A stretch of DNA of 56,896 nt from Crocinitomicaceae bacterium (GTDB lineage: Bacteria; Bacteroidota; Bacteroidia; Flavobacteriales_D; Crocinitomicaceae). Below the pieces are notes generated by a model. It saw only the letters and a program-made list of their open reading frames with translations, had not been told where the DNA came from and searched no databases. The stretch is taken from positions 1 to 56,896 of the forward strand of contig JAQWFQ010000008.1 in the NCBI GenBank assembly GCA_029238665.1, read 5' to 3'. Positions 33,911 through 41,744 of this stretch are shown one piece after another. Every line of letters begins with the position of its first letter. Position 1 is the first letter of the stretch. Both the position numbers and the translations under genes were made by a program.

Positions 33911-35142
33911 TGAATAAAGCGCTGATAAAAAACCTCGAAAGTCAGATTAAACTTAAAGATTTTAAGCTTAATTCGCTGTTAGAGATAACGAATGCGATTA
34001 ATTCAAATGAGGATGTAGATAAAATAATTGACCTTTACGCGTTTATCCTAAGAGAACAGCTAGGTTATGATCGTTTTATCTTGTTTAACCGACAGAAAAA
34101 GTGGAACTGTTTACTCAAGGTAGGTTATAAAGGGCGGGTAAATCATATTGATGTAGCGTTTGAACTTTCACGGTTCGAAGAAATTACAACGATTCAATCG
34201 TCGCATTCTAAATTTTTAAGTGATTTTGATGTAATTGTTCCGGTGGACCACAAAGGACAAACCTTAGCTTATTTATTGGTGAAGGGGAGTGGCTCTGACG
34301 AAAAGTACTTGAATGCAGAGCTAAGTTACATGAGTTTTATTCAAACGCTAACGAATATTATTGTCGTTGCTATTGAGAATAAGCGCATGGTTAAGTTAAA
34401 AGCAAAGCAGGAGCGTTATAAAAAGGAATTGGAGCTTGCTAAAACAATGCAACAGCTTCTTTTTCCTGAAGAGTTACCGTCAGACAAGTGTATGGATATT
34501 TCTGCAAAGTATAAGCCACGGCATGAGGTTGGGGGTGATTATTACGATTTTATCCCTGTTGGTGAAGATGAGTATATCATTTGTATTGCAGATGTTTCAG
34601 GGAAAGGGATTTCTGCAGCCATGCTTATGGCTAATTTTCAAGCTACTTTAAGAACGCTGGTCGAGTACCAGGAATTTGATCTTAAAGCGTTGATTGTTGA
34701 GTTGAATAAAAAAGTAATGAATAGTGCAAAAGGAGAGAAGTTTATCACGTTTTTCTTGGCGCATTACAATACTGTATCGCGTAAATTGGCATATGTAAAT
34801 GCAGGGCATAATCATCCATTCATAACAAATGGAAAGGAGGTGGCGAATTTAGATCAAGGGTGTATTGGTTTAGGGATGTTGGATGAGCTTCCGTTTATTA
34901 ATGTTGGCGAAAAAGAGCTGGAGCCTAATACAACAATTGTGTTGTATACAGATGGTGTTGTTGAGCTCGAAAATGAAGCGGAAGCATTCTTTGGTACGGA
35001 TCGGTTGATTAAGCTGGTTCATAGCTATTACCCCTTAAAAATGGAAGACATGAACAACTTGATTTTTTCTAAGTTGGATGCGTGGAAAGAAGGTTTACCA
35101 TTTGTTGATGACACGGCCATTTTTAGCTGTCGATTCTTTTAA
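33910..35142 (+). CDS. PP2C-type SpoIIE/RsbU serine phosphatase with N-terminal sensor domain
   Basis: The 410-residue cytoplasmic protein combines a GAF-like sensory region (about 20-165), a short coiled coil (165-190) and a SpoIIE-type PP2C phosphatase domain (about 190-410). Metal-binding aspartates are visible in GGDYYDF, IADVSGKG and FVDDTAIF. Such proteins dephosphorylate anti-sigma-factor antagonists or similar partners. No kinase or antagonist gene is nearby. Translation is coupled to lpxD (TAATG), which links envelope synthesis with a stress-type phosphatase. Confidence 0.87.
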   Translation: MNKALIKNLESQIKLKDFKLNSLLEITNAINSNEDVDKIIDLYAFILREQLGYDRFILFNRQKKWNCLLKVGYKGRVNHIDVAFELSRFEEITTIQSSHSKFLSDFDVIVPVDHKGQTLAYLLVKGSGSDEKYLNAELSYMSFIQTLTNIIVVAIENKRMVKLKAKQERYKKELELAKTMQQLLFPEELPSDKCMDISAKYKPRHEVGGDYYDFIPVGEDEYIICIADVSGKGISAAMLMANFQATLRTLVEYQEFDLKALIVELNKKVMNSAKGEKFITFFLAHYNTVSRKLAYVNAGHNHPFITNGKEVANLDQGCIGLGMLDELPFINVGEKELEPNTTIVLYTDGVVELENEAEAFFGTDRLIKLVHSYYPLKMEDMNNLIFSKLDAWKEGLPFVDDTAIFSCRFF

Positions 35143-35175
35143 TCTTTAGTGTTTACGACTCTGATAGGGATGGAT

Positions 35176-36288
35176 TTACTCGCCTTTCGGATTGTTTAGT
35201 TTAATCCGTAATGAAACAACGTGGGAGTAAAGCGCAACGGACGCGTCCCCAATGTCTGTGAAGGCATAATCTAGATAAAAGTTTTTAAAGTGGAGGCCTA
35301 CGCCAATGTTTGGCTGAAGGTTTAGCTTTTCGGTGTTGTCAAAAGTTTTAATGTACTGTATATTCGAAACCCCTGTTCTTAATGAGACATAGTCTTTAAA
35401 TCCAATCTGAACTCCTAAGTGTGGGTCTATTGATACAATTCCAGAGCGCACAATTGAATTTCTTCTACCATCGGTTGTGATGTCAATGTCTAACTCCGTA
35501 GAGGCATGGAAACCTTTTTGACCAATGTCAAATTTTTTATATCCCGCTAAAATAATTCTAGGGAGTGTTAGTTCTATTCCGTTTTCAGGAATATCATTTC
35601 CTGTATTAATGAAAACATCTTGTGTTTCGTTGTCTAGTGTAAATACCCATGCATTAAATGTGGAGGATACATCTCGTGCCATTAGTCCAAATTGCCAATG
35701 ATTGGCTGTTTCGTATTGCAATCCAAAGTCTAATCCAAACCCCCATGATTTTGCAAAGTCACCAACCTTTCGGTGTATGACTTTAAATGTTCCTCCAAGG
35801 CTAAGGCCAACAGGTTTCATCTTTCTAGCGTAGGATAGTAAAAATCCATAATCGGCAGCTGTGAACATTGAAATGTTGTCGTAGTCAATATTTCCATTGT
35901 TGTCGATTAACTGTGTCGTGTTTGGAATGTCGTCAACAGCAAAACGTATTGCTGTGAACCCAATTGCACTTTTACTATCAATGGTATGGGCTAGTCCTAA
36001 ATAGTCATACTTGGCAATGCCTGCAAAATATTCAGAGTGCATCAGGTCAACTTCAAGCCATTTATTGACCTTTGTTAGTCCAGCTGGATTCCAATACCCA
36101 GAGCTAGCACTTCCCGACTGAGCTACCACTGCATTTGCTTGTCCTAGCGCATCTGCACCAACACCAATTGAAAGAAATTCATTGGAATATTTTGGGGTGA
36201 TGGTTTCTGTTGAACTTTCATCTTGTGCAAGTGAGTTTAAAGCTGTAAATGCTAGAATGAAGGTCGAAAAAAGCCAAGAAGTCTTCAT
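35176..36288 (-). CDS. PorV/PorQ-family outer-membrane barrel protein
   Basis: The 370-residue protein has a signal peptide (FILAFTALNSLAQ) and the PorV/PorQ N-terminal pattern EFLSIGVGADALGQANAV, then SGSASSGYWNPAGLT, followed by alternating beta-strands typical of a FadL-like barrel. Family members act in type IX secretion, where PorV shuttles cargo for release and attachment. The other T9SS genes are absent here, so whether this is the core component or a paralogue is open. Confidence 0.82.
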   Translation of the reverse strand: MKTSWLFSTFILAFTALNSLAQDESSTETITPKYSNEFLSIGVGADALGQANAVVAQSGSASSGYWNPAGLTKVNKWLEVDLMHSEYFAGIAKYDYLGLAHTIDSKSAIGFTAIRFAVDDIPNTTQLIDNNGNIDYDNISMFTAADYGFLLSYARKMKPVGLSLGGTFKVIHRKVGDFAKSWGFGLDFGLQYETANHWQFGLMARDVSSTFNAWVFTLDNETQDVFINTGNDIPENGIELTLPRIILAGYKKFDIGQKGFHASTELDIDITTDGRRNSIVRSGIVSIDPHLGVQIGFKDYVSLRTGVSNIQYIKTFDNTEKLNLQPNIGVGLHFKNFYLDYAFTDIGDASVALYSHVVSLRIKLNNPKGE

Positions 36289-36363
36289 AGAAATAGAATT
36301 TTATAATCCTTAAACATCTTTTTCAATAAAAAATTGTGTTCTTTGTAGTGATCGTTATATTGT

Positions 36364-36409
36364 CCTGTAGTTGAGGAAAAGTAAAAATACGATATAATAT
36401 GACTACAGG
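36364..36409. promoter_or_regulatory. Inverted repeat in the divergent porV/Q - pssA control region
   Basis: CCTGTAGT (36364-36371) and ACTACAGG (36402-36409) are perfect 8-base arms separated by 30 bases. A TATAAT (36393-36398) lies between them. This could be a pair of operator half-sites or chance. The rest of the 148-base region shows no clear TAnnTTTG box. Confidence 0.35.
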
Positions 36410-36436
36410 TGATTAAAAGTAGAAATTAGATTCAAT

Positions 36437-37231
36437 ATGTTCACACTTGCTAATTTATTTACCGCATCCAATTTAATTTCAGGAATTGTTGCAATTCTTT
36501 TTGCTTTAATGGGACGGTTAGACTTGGCGCCATTTGCAATTTTTGCTGGAGCATTGTTTGATTTTCTTGATGGGTTTGTTGCGCGGATGTTTAATTCCGC
36601 AAGTGAACTCGGGAAACAACTTGATTCATTGGCAGATATGGTTACGTTCGGAGTTGCTCCAGGGGTTATTATGATGGTTGTCTTGATTGTTGACCCTGCA
36701 CAACTTGATAGCGGGAATTTAATTGATGGCATTGGTGTTCAGACGCAAGAATGGTTTAAAGGCTTGTTTTTGGGAGACGTTGATTTACTTCCTTGTGCTG
36801 GATTAATAATACCTTTTTTTTCATTGTTTAGATTGGCTAAATTTAACATTGATGAACGCCAATCTGAATCTTTCATTGGTGTTCCAACGCCTACAAATAC
36901 ACTGCTCTTCATGACATTTCCGCTGGTTTTGACAATGAATGTTGAGTCTGGTTTTACGGAAGGGTTGTACCCAATTCTGTTTAACCCTTATTTTTTGATT
37001 GGCTTAATGCTCGTGATGGGGCTATTGATGGTTTCTGAATTGCCTTTGTTTTCATTAAAGGTGAAGAGTTTTAAGTTTAAAGGGAATGAAATAAAATTTT
37101 CTTTTTTGTTAATAAGTTTGATATTTATTCTTGTTTTCAAAGTGTGGTCTATAGCATTAATCGTATTTTTGTATCTCGTTTTTTCAATAATAGAAAATAC
37201 AATTTTTAAAAAGAATAAAAATGAAGTTTAA
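36437..37231 (+). CDS. pssA: CDP-diacylglycerol-serine O-phosphatidyltransferase
   Basis: PssA makes phosphatidylserine, the precursor of phosphatidylethanolamine. The CDP-alcohol phosphatidyltransferase motif DGxxAR...G...D...D is complete: D45, G46, A49, R50, G59, D63, D67. About seven membrane helices follow. The 264-residue length fits the Bacteroidota type. The end of the gene overlaps purS by 11 bases, which suggests coupled translation of two metabolically unrelated genes. Confidence 0.93.
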   Translation: MFTLANLFTASNLISGIVAILFALMGRLDLAPFAIFAGALFDFLDGFVARMFNSASELGKQLDSLADMVTFGVAPGVIMMVVLIVDPAQLDSGNLIDGIGVQTQEWFKGLFLGDVDLLPCAGLIIPFFSLFRLAKFNIDERQSESFIGVPTPTNTLLFMTFPLVLTMNVESGFTEGLYPILFNPYFLIGLMLVMGLLMVSELPLFSLKVKSFKFKGNEIKFSFLLISLIFILVFKVWSIALIVFLYLVFSIIENTIFKKNKNEV

Positions 37232-37472
37232 AGCCGAAATCGATGTAATGCCATTGGATGCATTACTTGACCCACAAGGGAAAGCCGTAACAAGTAGTAT
37301 GAAGAATATTGGCTTAGCGTCAATTGATGGTGTTCGCATAGGAAGACATGTTCGTTTGTTCGTAGACGCTTCTAGCTTAGAGGATGCAAATCAGAAGGTT
37401 GAAGAAGCGTGTAAGAAATTACTCGCAAATCAAATTATGGAAAAGTACGCGTTTCAAATCGAAGCAGTATAA
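37221..37472 (+). CDS. purS: Phosphoribosylformylglycinamidine synthase subunit PurS
   Basis: PurS is the small structural subunit that joins PurL and PurQ in the fourth step of purine synthesis. The 83-residue protein shows FKAEIDVMPLDALLDPQG, VRIGRHVRLFVDA and the C-terminal KLLANQIMEKYAFQI, all typical. PurL and PurQ are not in the window, so in this genome the complex is encoded at more than one place. Confidence 0.93.
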   Translation: MKFKAEIDVMPLDALLDPQGKAVTSSMKNIGLASIDGVRIGRHVRLFVDASSLEDANQKVEEACKKLLANQIMEKYAFQIEAV

Positions 37473-37484
37473 CCCATTGCTTCT

Positions 37485-37499
37485 TGTTCAATTTGAACA
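37485..37499. promoter_or_regulatory. Palindrome in the purS - coiled-coil gene spacer
   Basis: TGTTCAA-T-TTGAACA is a perfect inverted repeat with 7-base arms, 12 bases past the purS stop. A shorter one, TCACA-AAAA-TGTGA, lies about 25 bases further on. Neither is followed by a T run, so an operator is as likely as a transcript-end hairpin. Confidence 0.4.
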
Positions 37500-37652
37500 G
37501 TTGTTTGGTGTATTTTTATGATGGTTCACAAAAATGTGAGGCTGTCTTAGGGTTATCTTTTGCGATCTAAAATAATTTTTGTATTTTATTAATCGTACCT
37601 TTTCTAGGTTTACGAGGTTAAAACATAAATCAATTCAATTAATTTCAGCAAC

Positions 37653-38609
37653 ATGTCAGAATTTGATGAGGTACCAAAAAAAAGCAACGGGGGCTATGTG
37701 CTCGTTATAATCGTGCTTTTATTGATGTTAGGATTAATGGCCTATTTATGGTCAGCTAAAAATGGTCAGCTAAACCAGTGTAAAAATGAGAATAAATCAT
37801 TGAGCACAGACATGAAAGGCATGAATGAAATGATGTCAGGGTATGTTGGAGGGATGACCAATGACATTAAGACAGATTTCAAAAAAATGTTGTTTACATA
37901 CGATGCGCTTTTAGAAAAGGATGCTTCGAAAGCTGATTCAATCAATAAACAGAAGGCTGAGATCCAAAATTTATTAGAAAAAGTAGAGCGCGGAAACCTG
38001 AGTGCTCGACAGTTGTTTTCTGCACGGAAGGAGATCGAAACCATGAAGGGGATAATGAAAGGCTATATCGTTCAGATTGACTCCTTAAACACCTTGAATT
38101 TACAACTTGCAAGTGATTTACAGGTTACACATTCTCAACTTTCCGAAACAAGAAATGAGCGCAATCAATACAAAACGGCGGCTGAATTGAATGCTGCAAA
38201 AGTAGAGAAAGGGTCTAAGTTGCAGGCGTATAGTTTTAATTCGGGAGGGTTGAAGATGAGACTAAACAATACAACTACAGAAACGACACGAGCAAGGAAT
38301 ACGGTTCAGATTAAATCGAGTTTTACATTATCCAAAAATCCAATTACAATACCGGGAAAAAAGACGGTATACCTTCAAGTGATAACGCCAGAGGGTAAGA
38401 CATTGCAATCGAGTACAAGTAATATGACTTCAGCGGATGGTTTTACTGTTGCTTACTCAGACAAGAAAACGATTGATTACCAGAATCAAATGATCGACAT
38501 GGCTATTTATTACAAGCTCAATGGTAAAACAGTGTCAAAAGGAAATTATAAAGTAAACATATACTGCCAAGGGCAATTGATAGGAACAGATAGTTTTACA
38601 CTAAGGTAG
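37653..38609 (+). CDS. Membrane-anchored coiled-coil protein of unknown function (318 residues)
   Basis: One N-terminal membrane helix (YVLVIIVLLLMLGLMAYLW, about 15-33) is followed by a long coiled coil (about 40-190, rich in heptads such as LLEKDASKADSINKQKAEIQ, ending in NERNQYKTAAEL) and a C-terminal beta-rich domain (about 200-318, ending QGQLIGTDSFTLR). I do not recognise a named family. The topology suggests a periplasmic spacer or scaffold. An element TACCTTTT about 50 bases upstream may be its -7 box. Confidence 0.75.
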   Translation: MSEFDEVPKKSNGGYVLVIIVLLLMLGLMAYLWSAKNGQLNQCKNENKSLSTDMKGMNEMMSGYVGGMTNDIKTDFKKMLFTYDALLEKDASKADSINKQKAEIQNLLEKVERGNLSARQLFSARKEIETMKGIMKGYIVQIDSLNTLNLQLASDLQVTHSQLSETRNERNQYKTAAELNAAKVEKGSKLQAYSFNSGGLKMRLNNTTTETTRARNTVQIKSSFTLSKNPITIPGKKTVYLQVITPEGKTLQSSTSNMTSADGFTVAYSDKKTIDYQNQMIDMAIYYKLNGKTVSKGNYKVNIYCQGQLIGTDSFTLR

Positions 38610-38634
38610 TGCCGAGGAATAATTTGATCGAGGT

Positions 38635-38901
38635 ATGGTAAATCTTTTTATTGCAAATTTAGATTGGAGTATTACTTCAGATGACTTAAGGGCTACATTT
38701 TCATCTTTTGGAACTGTTGTGTATGCTCATGTTGTGTATGAAAAAGAGACCAAAAGATCGAAGGGCTTTGGGTATGTTGAAATGGAGGACGCTGATAACG
38801 CTATTAATGCCATTAACACGCTTAATGGAATAGAAGTGAATGGTAGAGCAATTGATGTTAAGGTTGCTTCATCAAAGGATAATCGACCAAAGAAAGATTA
38901 A
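38635..38901 (+). CDS. RRM-type RNA-binding protein
   Basis: An 88-residue single RNA-recognition-motif protein. RNP2 is LFIANL (4-9) and RNP1 is KGFGYVEM (about 43-50), followed by a short basic tail. Small RRM proteins of this kind are common in Bacteroidota and bind single-stranded RNA, possibly affecting mRNA stability or cold adaptation. Targets cannot be inferred. Confidence 0.92.
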   Translation: MVNLFIANLDWSITSDDLRATFSSFGTVVYAHVVYEKETKRSKGFGYVEMEDADNAINAINTLNGIEVNGRAIDVKVASSKDNRPKKD

Positions 38902-38915
38902 AAAGGAATTTATAT

Positions 38916-39689
38916 ATGTCAAACGCAATTGATAAAGGGCACGTTGATGTGTCAATTGAAACATCAGGAATAGCTACCGTAGAATTTGGACACCCATTGA
39001 GTAATTCTTTGCCAGGGAAAATTTTACAAAAAATAGCAGATGCTATTTCAGAACTGGGATCAAACAATGATGTCAAGGTTATTATTCTTCGGTCAGCTGG
39101 CGATCGTGCTTTTTGTGCAGGAGCTAGTTTCGATGAGTTGATTTCCATAAAAGACCTGGAAGTTGGAAAGGTTTTCTTTTCAGGGTTTGCAAACGTTATT
39201 AATGCATGTCGTAAGTGTCCAAAGTTTATCATTGGCCGTGTTCAAGGTAAGGCTGTAGGTGGTGGAGTGGGAGTCGCTTCAGCTGTCGATTACTGTTTTG
39301 CTACAAAACACGCAGATGTAAAGCTGTCTGAGTTAGCTGTGGGGATCGGTCCTTTTGTTGTTGGTCCAGCAGTAGAACGTAAAATGGGATTGTCAGCAAT
39401 GAGTCAATTGGCTATTAATGCCACTGAATGGCAACCTGCTCGTTGGGCGAAAGAGCAGGGGCTGTACGCAGAGGTTTTTGATAGCTCTGAAGACATGGAT
39501 GCGTGTATCAATAGCCTTGCCGAAAAGTTAGCGAAATCGAACCCAGAAGCAATGCGTATGTTGAAGACTGCATTTTGGAAAGGCACAGAACATTGGGACG
39601 CTTTATTGAAGGAGCGTGCTGCAATGAGTGGAGAATTGGTCTTGTCTGATTTTACGGTCAATGCGATCAATGCATTCAAAAAGAAGTAA
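38916..39689 (+). CDS. Enoyl-CoA hydratase/isomerase family protein
   Basis: A 257-residue crotonase-fold protein. The oxyanion-hole segments are DRAFCAGASFDEL (about 65-77) and KAVGGGVGVASAVDYCFAT (about 110-128). The first catalytic-type position falls in SELAVGIGPFVVGPAV, where one glutamate (E in LSELAVG) is visible. It is probably a methylglutaconyl-CoA hydratase or general enoyl-CoA hydratase; the sequence alone does not decide. It lies 14 bases after the RRM gene and may share its transcript. Confidence 0.85.
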   Translation: MSNAIDKGHVDVSIETSGIATVEFGHPLSNSLPGKILQKIADAISELGSNNDVKVIILRSAGDRAFCAGASFDELISIKDLEVGKVFFSGFANVINACRKCPKFIIGRVQGKAVGGGVGVASAVDYCFATKHADVKLSELAVGIGPFVVGPAVERKMGLSAMSQLAINATEWQPARWAKEQGLYAEVFDSSEDMDACINSLAEKLAKSNPEAMRMLKTAFWKGTEHWDALLKERAAMSGELVLSDFTVNAINAFKKK

Positions 39690-39787
39690 AACACCTGTTT
39701 TTATACCTTTAATACTGTTCTTGTTTTTATTAGAGCGCTTACCTCTATTGAAAAAAAATAAAGCGAGATATTATTTTTTAATAAAGC

Positions 39788-39818
39788 TTTGTTAATAAGA
39801 CTAGAAATCATATCTTTG
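39788..39818 (+). promoter_or_regulatory. Textbook Bacteroidota promoter of the rplM-rpsI operon
   Basis: TTTG (39788-39791), 19 bases, then TATCTTTG (39811-39818). Both elements match the Bacteroidota housekeeping-sigma consensus exactly. This is the clearest promoter in the window and is placed for high expression of ribosomal proteins. Confidence 0.85.
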
Positions 39819-39820
39819 CA

Positions 39821-39835
39821 CCCCTGATTTAGGGG
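39821..39835 (+). promoter_or_regulatory. Hairpin at the 5' end of the rplM transcript
   Basis: CCCCT (39821-39825) and AGGGG (39831-39835) can pair around a five-base loop, starting within a few bases of the predicted transcription start. It could stabilise the mRNA end or form part of an L13 autoregulatory leader. The leader up to the GTG at 39865 is about 45 bases and AU-rich. Confidence 0.5.
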
Positions 39836-39864
39836 AATTGTCTTATTTTATAAATTAAGTTATT

Positions 39865-40320
39865 GTGGATACATTAAGTTACAAAACAATCTCTGCAAAC
39901 AAGGAAACTGCTGATAAGCAGTGGTTTGTAGTAGATGCTGAAGGCCAAACATTAGGTCGTTTAGCGAGCAAGGTGGCGAAAATCATCCGTGGAAAACACA
40001 AACCGAATTTCACGCCTCACGCTGACTGCGGCGACAACGTTATTGTTGTAAATGCAGAAAAAGTGTCTTTCTCAGGCGCTAAATTAGTCGACAAGGAGTA
40101 TGTTAGATACACTGGATACCCAGGTGGTCAGCGTTTTACTACTGCTAGAGAGATGTTAGCGAAACACCCAGAGAGAATGGTTGAAAAAGCAGTTAAAGGT
40201 ATGTTGCCTAAAAACACGCTTGGACGCCAATTATTTACCAATCTAAAAGTATACAAAGGTACTGAGCACAATCAAGAAGCTCAAAAGCCAACCGTACTTA
40301 ATTTAGATACATTCAAATAA
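39865..40320 (+). CDS. rplM: 50S ribosomal protein L13
   Basis: L13 is an early-assembly 50S protein. The 151-residue product starts at a GTG (MDTLSYKTISANKETADKQW), which matches the usual Bacteroidota L13 N-terminus. It carries WFVVDAEGQTLGRLASKVA and HADCGDNVIVVNAEKV. Its stop overlaps the first of two possible rpsI ATGs by one base, as expected for the conserved rplM-rpsI pair. Confidence 0.98.
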   Translation: MDTLSYKTISANKETADKQWFVVDAEGQTLGRLASKVAKIIRGKHKPNFTPHADCGDNVIVVNAEKVSFSGAKLVDKEYVRYTGYPGGQRFTTAREMLAKHPERMVEKAVKGMLPKNTLGRQLFTNLKVYKGTEHNQEAQKPTVLNLDTFK

Positions 40321-40325
40321 TGAAC

Positions 40326-40712
40326 ATGGAAGTAATTAACACACTAGGAAGAAGAAAAACATCCGTTGCTAGAGTTTACCTTTCAAAAGGTAAAGGTAAC
40401 GTGACAGTTAATAATAGAGACTACAAGGAATTTTTCCCTGTTGCTGTTCTTCAATCTAAGATTGTTCAGCCATTTACATTAACAGATACTGTTAATCAGT
40501 ATGATGTTAAGGTTAATGTTGCTGGAGGTGGAATCAACGGTCAAGTTGAGGCTATCCGTCTTGGAATATCAAGAGCATTGGTTAAGTTGGACGAAGAAAA
40601 TAAGCCATTATTGAAAGATGAAGGTTTAATGACACGTGATCCAAGAATGGTTGAACGTAAGAAACCAGGTCAACCGAAAGCACGTAAGAAATTCCAATTC
40701 TCGAAACGTTAA
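40326..40712 (+). CDS. rpsI: 30S ribosomal protein S9
   Basis: S9 reaches the decoding site with its basic C-terminal tail. The 128-residue protein starts MEVINTLGRRKTSVARV and ends RKKPGQPKARKKFQFSKR, the invariant S9 tail. The ATG at 40326 gives the standard length. An ATG two codons upstream (40320), overlapping the L13 stop, is the alternative. Confidence 0.97.
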   Translation: MEVINTLGRRKTSVARVYLSKGKGNVTVNNRDYKEFFPVAVLQSKIVQPFTLTDTVNQYDVKVNVAGGGINGQVEAIRLGISRALVKLDEENKPLLKDEGLMTRDPRMVERKKPGQPKARKKFQFSKR

Positions 40713-40717
40713 TCGAA

Positions 40718-40797
40718 TTAGTAAACAATATTTTGGCGGTTGTTTAGTATCTAAGTTTATAAGTATTGCGAAAGCCCCTTATAAATTGCTTACTAAA
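40718..40797 (+). promoter_or_regulatory. Structured rpsB leader with mutually exclusive stems
   Basis: The 112-base rpsI-rpsB spacer holds nested pairings. TTTAGTA (40743-40749) pairs with TACTAAA (40791-40797). Inside it, TTTATAAG (40756-40763) pairs with CTTATAAA (40778-40785), and its loop contains GC-GAAA-GC. An alternative stem, TAAACAA (40722-40728) with TTGTTTA (40740-40746), overlaps the outer stem, so the two cannot form together. No T run follows, so it is not a terminator. I infer a possible autoregulatory S2 leader. Confidence 0.5.
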
Positions 40798-40824
40798 GGA
40801 ACGTAAACAATTAAAATAAAAAAA

Positions 40825-41670
40825 ATGTCAAAAATAAAGTTTGAAGACTTATTGAATGCAGGTGCACACTTTGGACACTTGAAAAGAAAATGGAACCCGG
40901 CAATGGCGCCGTATATCTTTGAAGAGAAAAAAGGTATCCACATTATTGACCTTAATAAGACAATTGCACACATCGATTCTGCGAGTGCGGCACTAAAGCA
41001 AATTGCTAAGTCTGGGAAAAAAATTCTTTTCGTTGCAACAAAGAAGCAAGCTAAAGATATTATCGCTACGAAAGTGACTGAAATTAACATGCCTTTCGTA
41101 ACTGAACGTTGGTCAGGTGGAATGTTGACTAACTTTCAAACAACACGTAAGTCTATCCGTAAAATGACGTCAATTGACAAAATGCAAACGGATGGTACGT
41201 GGACTACTTTAAATAAAAGAGAGCGTTTATTTAAGACTCGTCAAAGAGAAAAGCTACAAAAGAACTTTGGTTCTATTGCAGATATGACGCGTCAACCTGC
41301 AGCTATTTTTATTGTTGATATCATTAAAGAGCACATTGCTCTTAAGGAAGCAAAAAGGTTAAATATCCCAACATTTGCTATTGTAGATACAAACTCTAAC
41401 CCTAGCTTAGTTGACTTTCCTATTCCAGCAAATGACGATGCTTCAAAATCAATTTCTATTATCTTAGATGAGATTTGTGGTTCTATTAAAGCAGGTTTAG
41501 ACGAAAGAAGAAGTAGCAAAGAGGCTGATGCAAAAGCGATAGCTGATAAAAAAGCAGCAGCAGAAGCTAAGAAAGCAGAAGCTAAAGAAGCTCCAGCTAA
41601 AGAGGAAGCTCCAGTTAAAGAGGAGAAGCCAGCGGCAGAAGCTACTGAAGAAGTAAAAGAAGAAAAGTAA
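40825..41670 (+). CDS. rpsB: 30S ribosomal protein S2
   Basis: S2 joins the 30S late and helps bind S1. The 281-residue protein starts MSKIKFEDLLNAGAHFGH and has RWNPKM-like KRKWNPAMAPYIF, GGMLTNFQT and PTFAIVDTNSNPSLVDFPIPAND. About 45 extra C-terminal residues form a low-complexity Ala/Lys/Glu tail, common in Bacteroidota S2. It is followed by tsf after 74 bases that include a small hairpin (GTCCT 41691-41695 with AGGAC 41703-41707). Confidence 0.98.
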   Translation: MSKIKFEDLLNAGAHFGHLKRKWNPAMAPYIFEEKKGIHIIDLNKTIAHIDSASAALKQIAKSGKKILFVATKKQAKDIIATKVTEINMPFVTERWSGGMLTNFQTTRKSIRKMTSIDKMQTDGTWTTLNKRERLFKTRQREKLQKNFGSIADMTRQPAAIFIVDIIKEHIALKEAKRLNIPTFAIVDTNSNPSLVDFPIPANDDASKSISIILDEICGSIKAGLDERRSSKEADAKAIADKKAAAEAKKAEAKEAPAKEEAPVKEEKPAAEATEEVKEEK

Positions 41671-41744
41671 ACAGATTATAGATCTGGTAAGTCCTGAAAA
41701 GTAGGACGATAGAATTTAGTACTAATTAGATAAAAATTATATCC

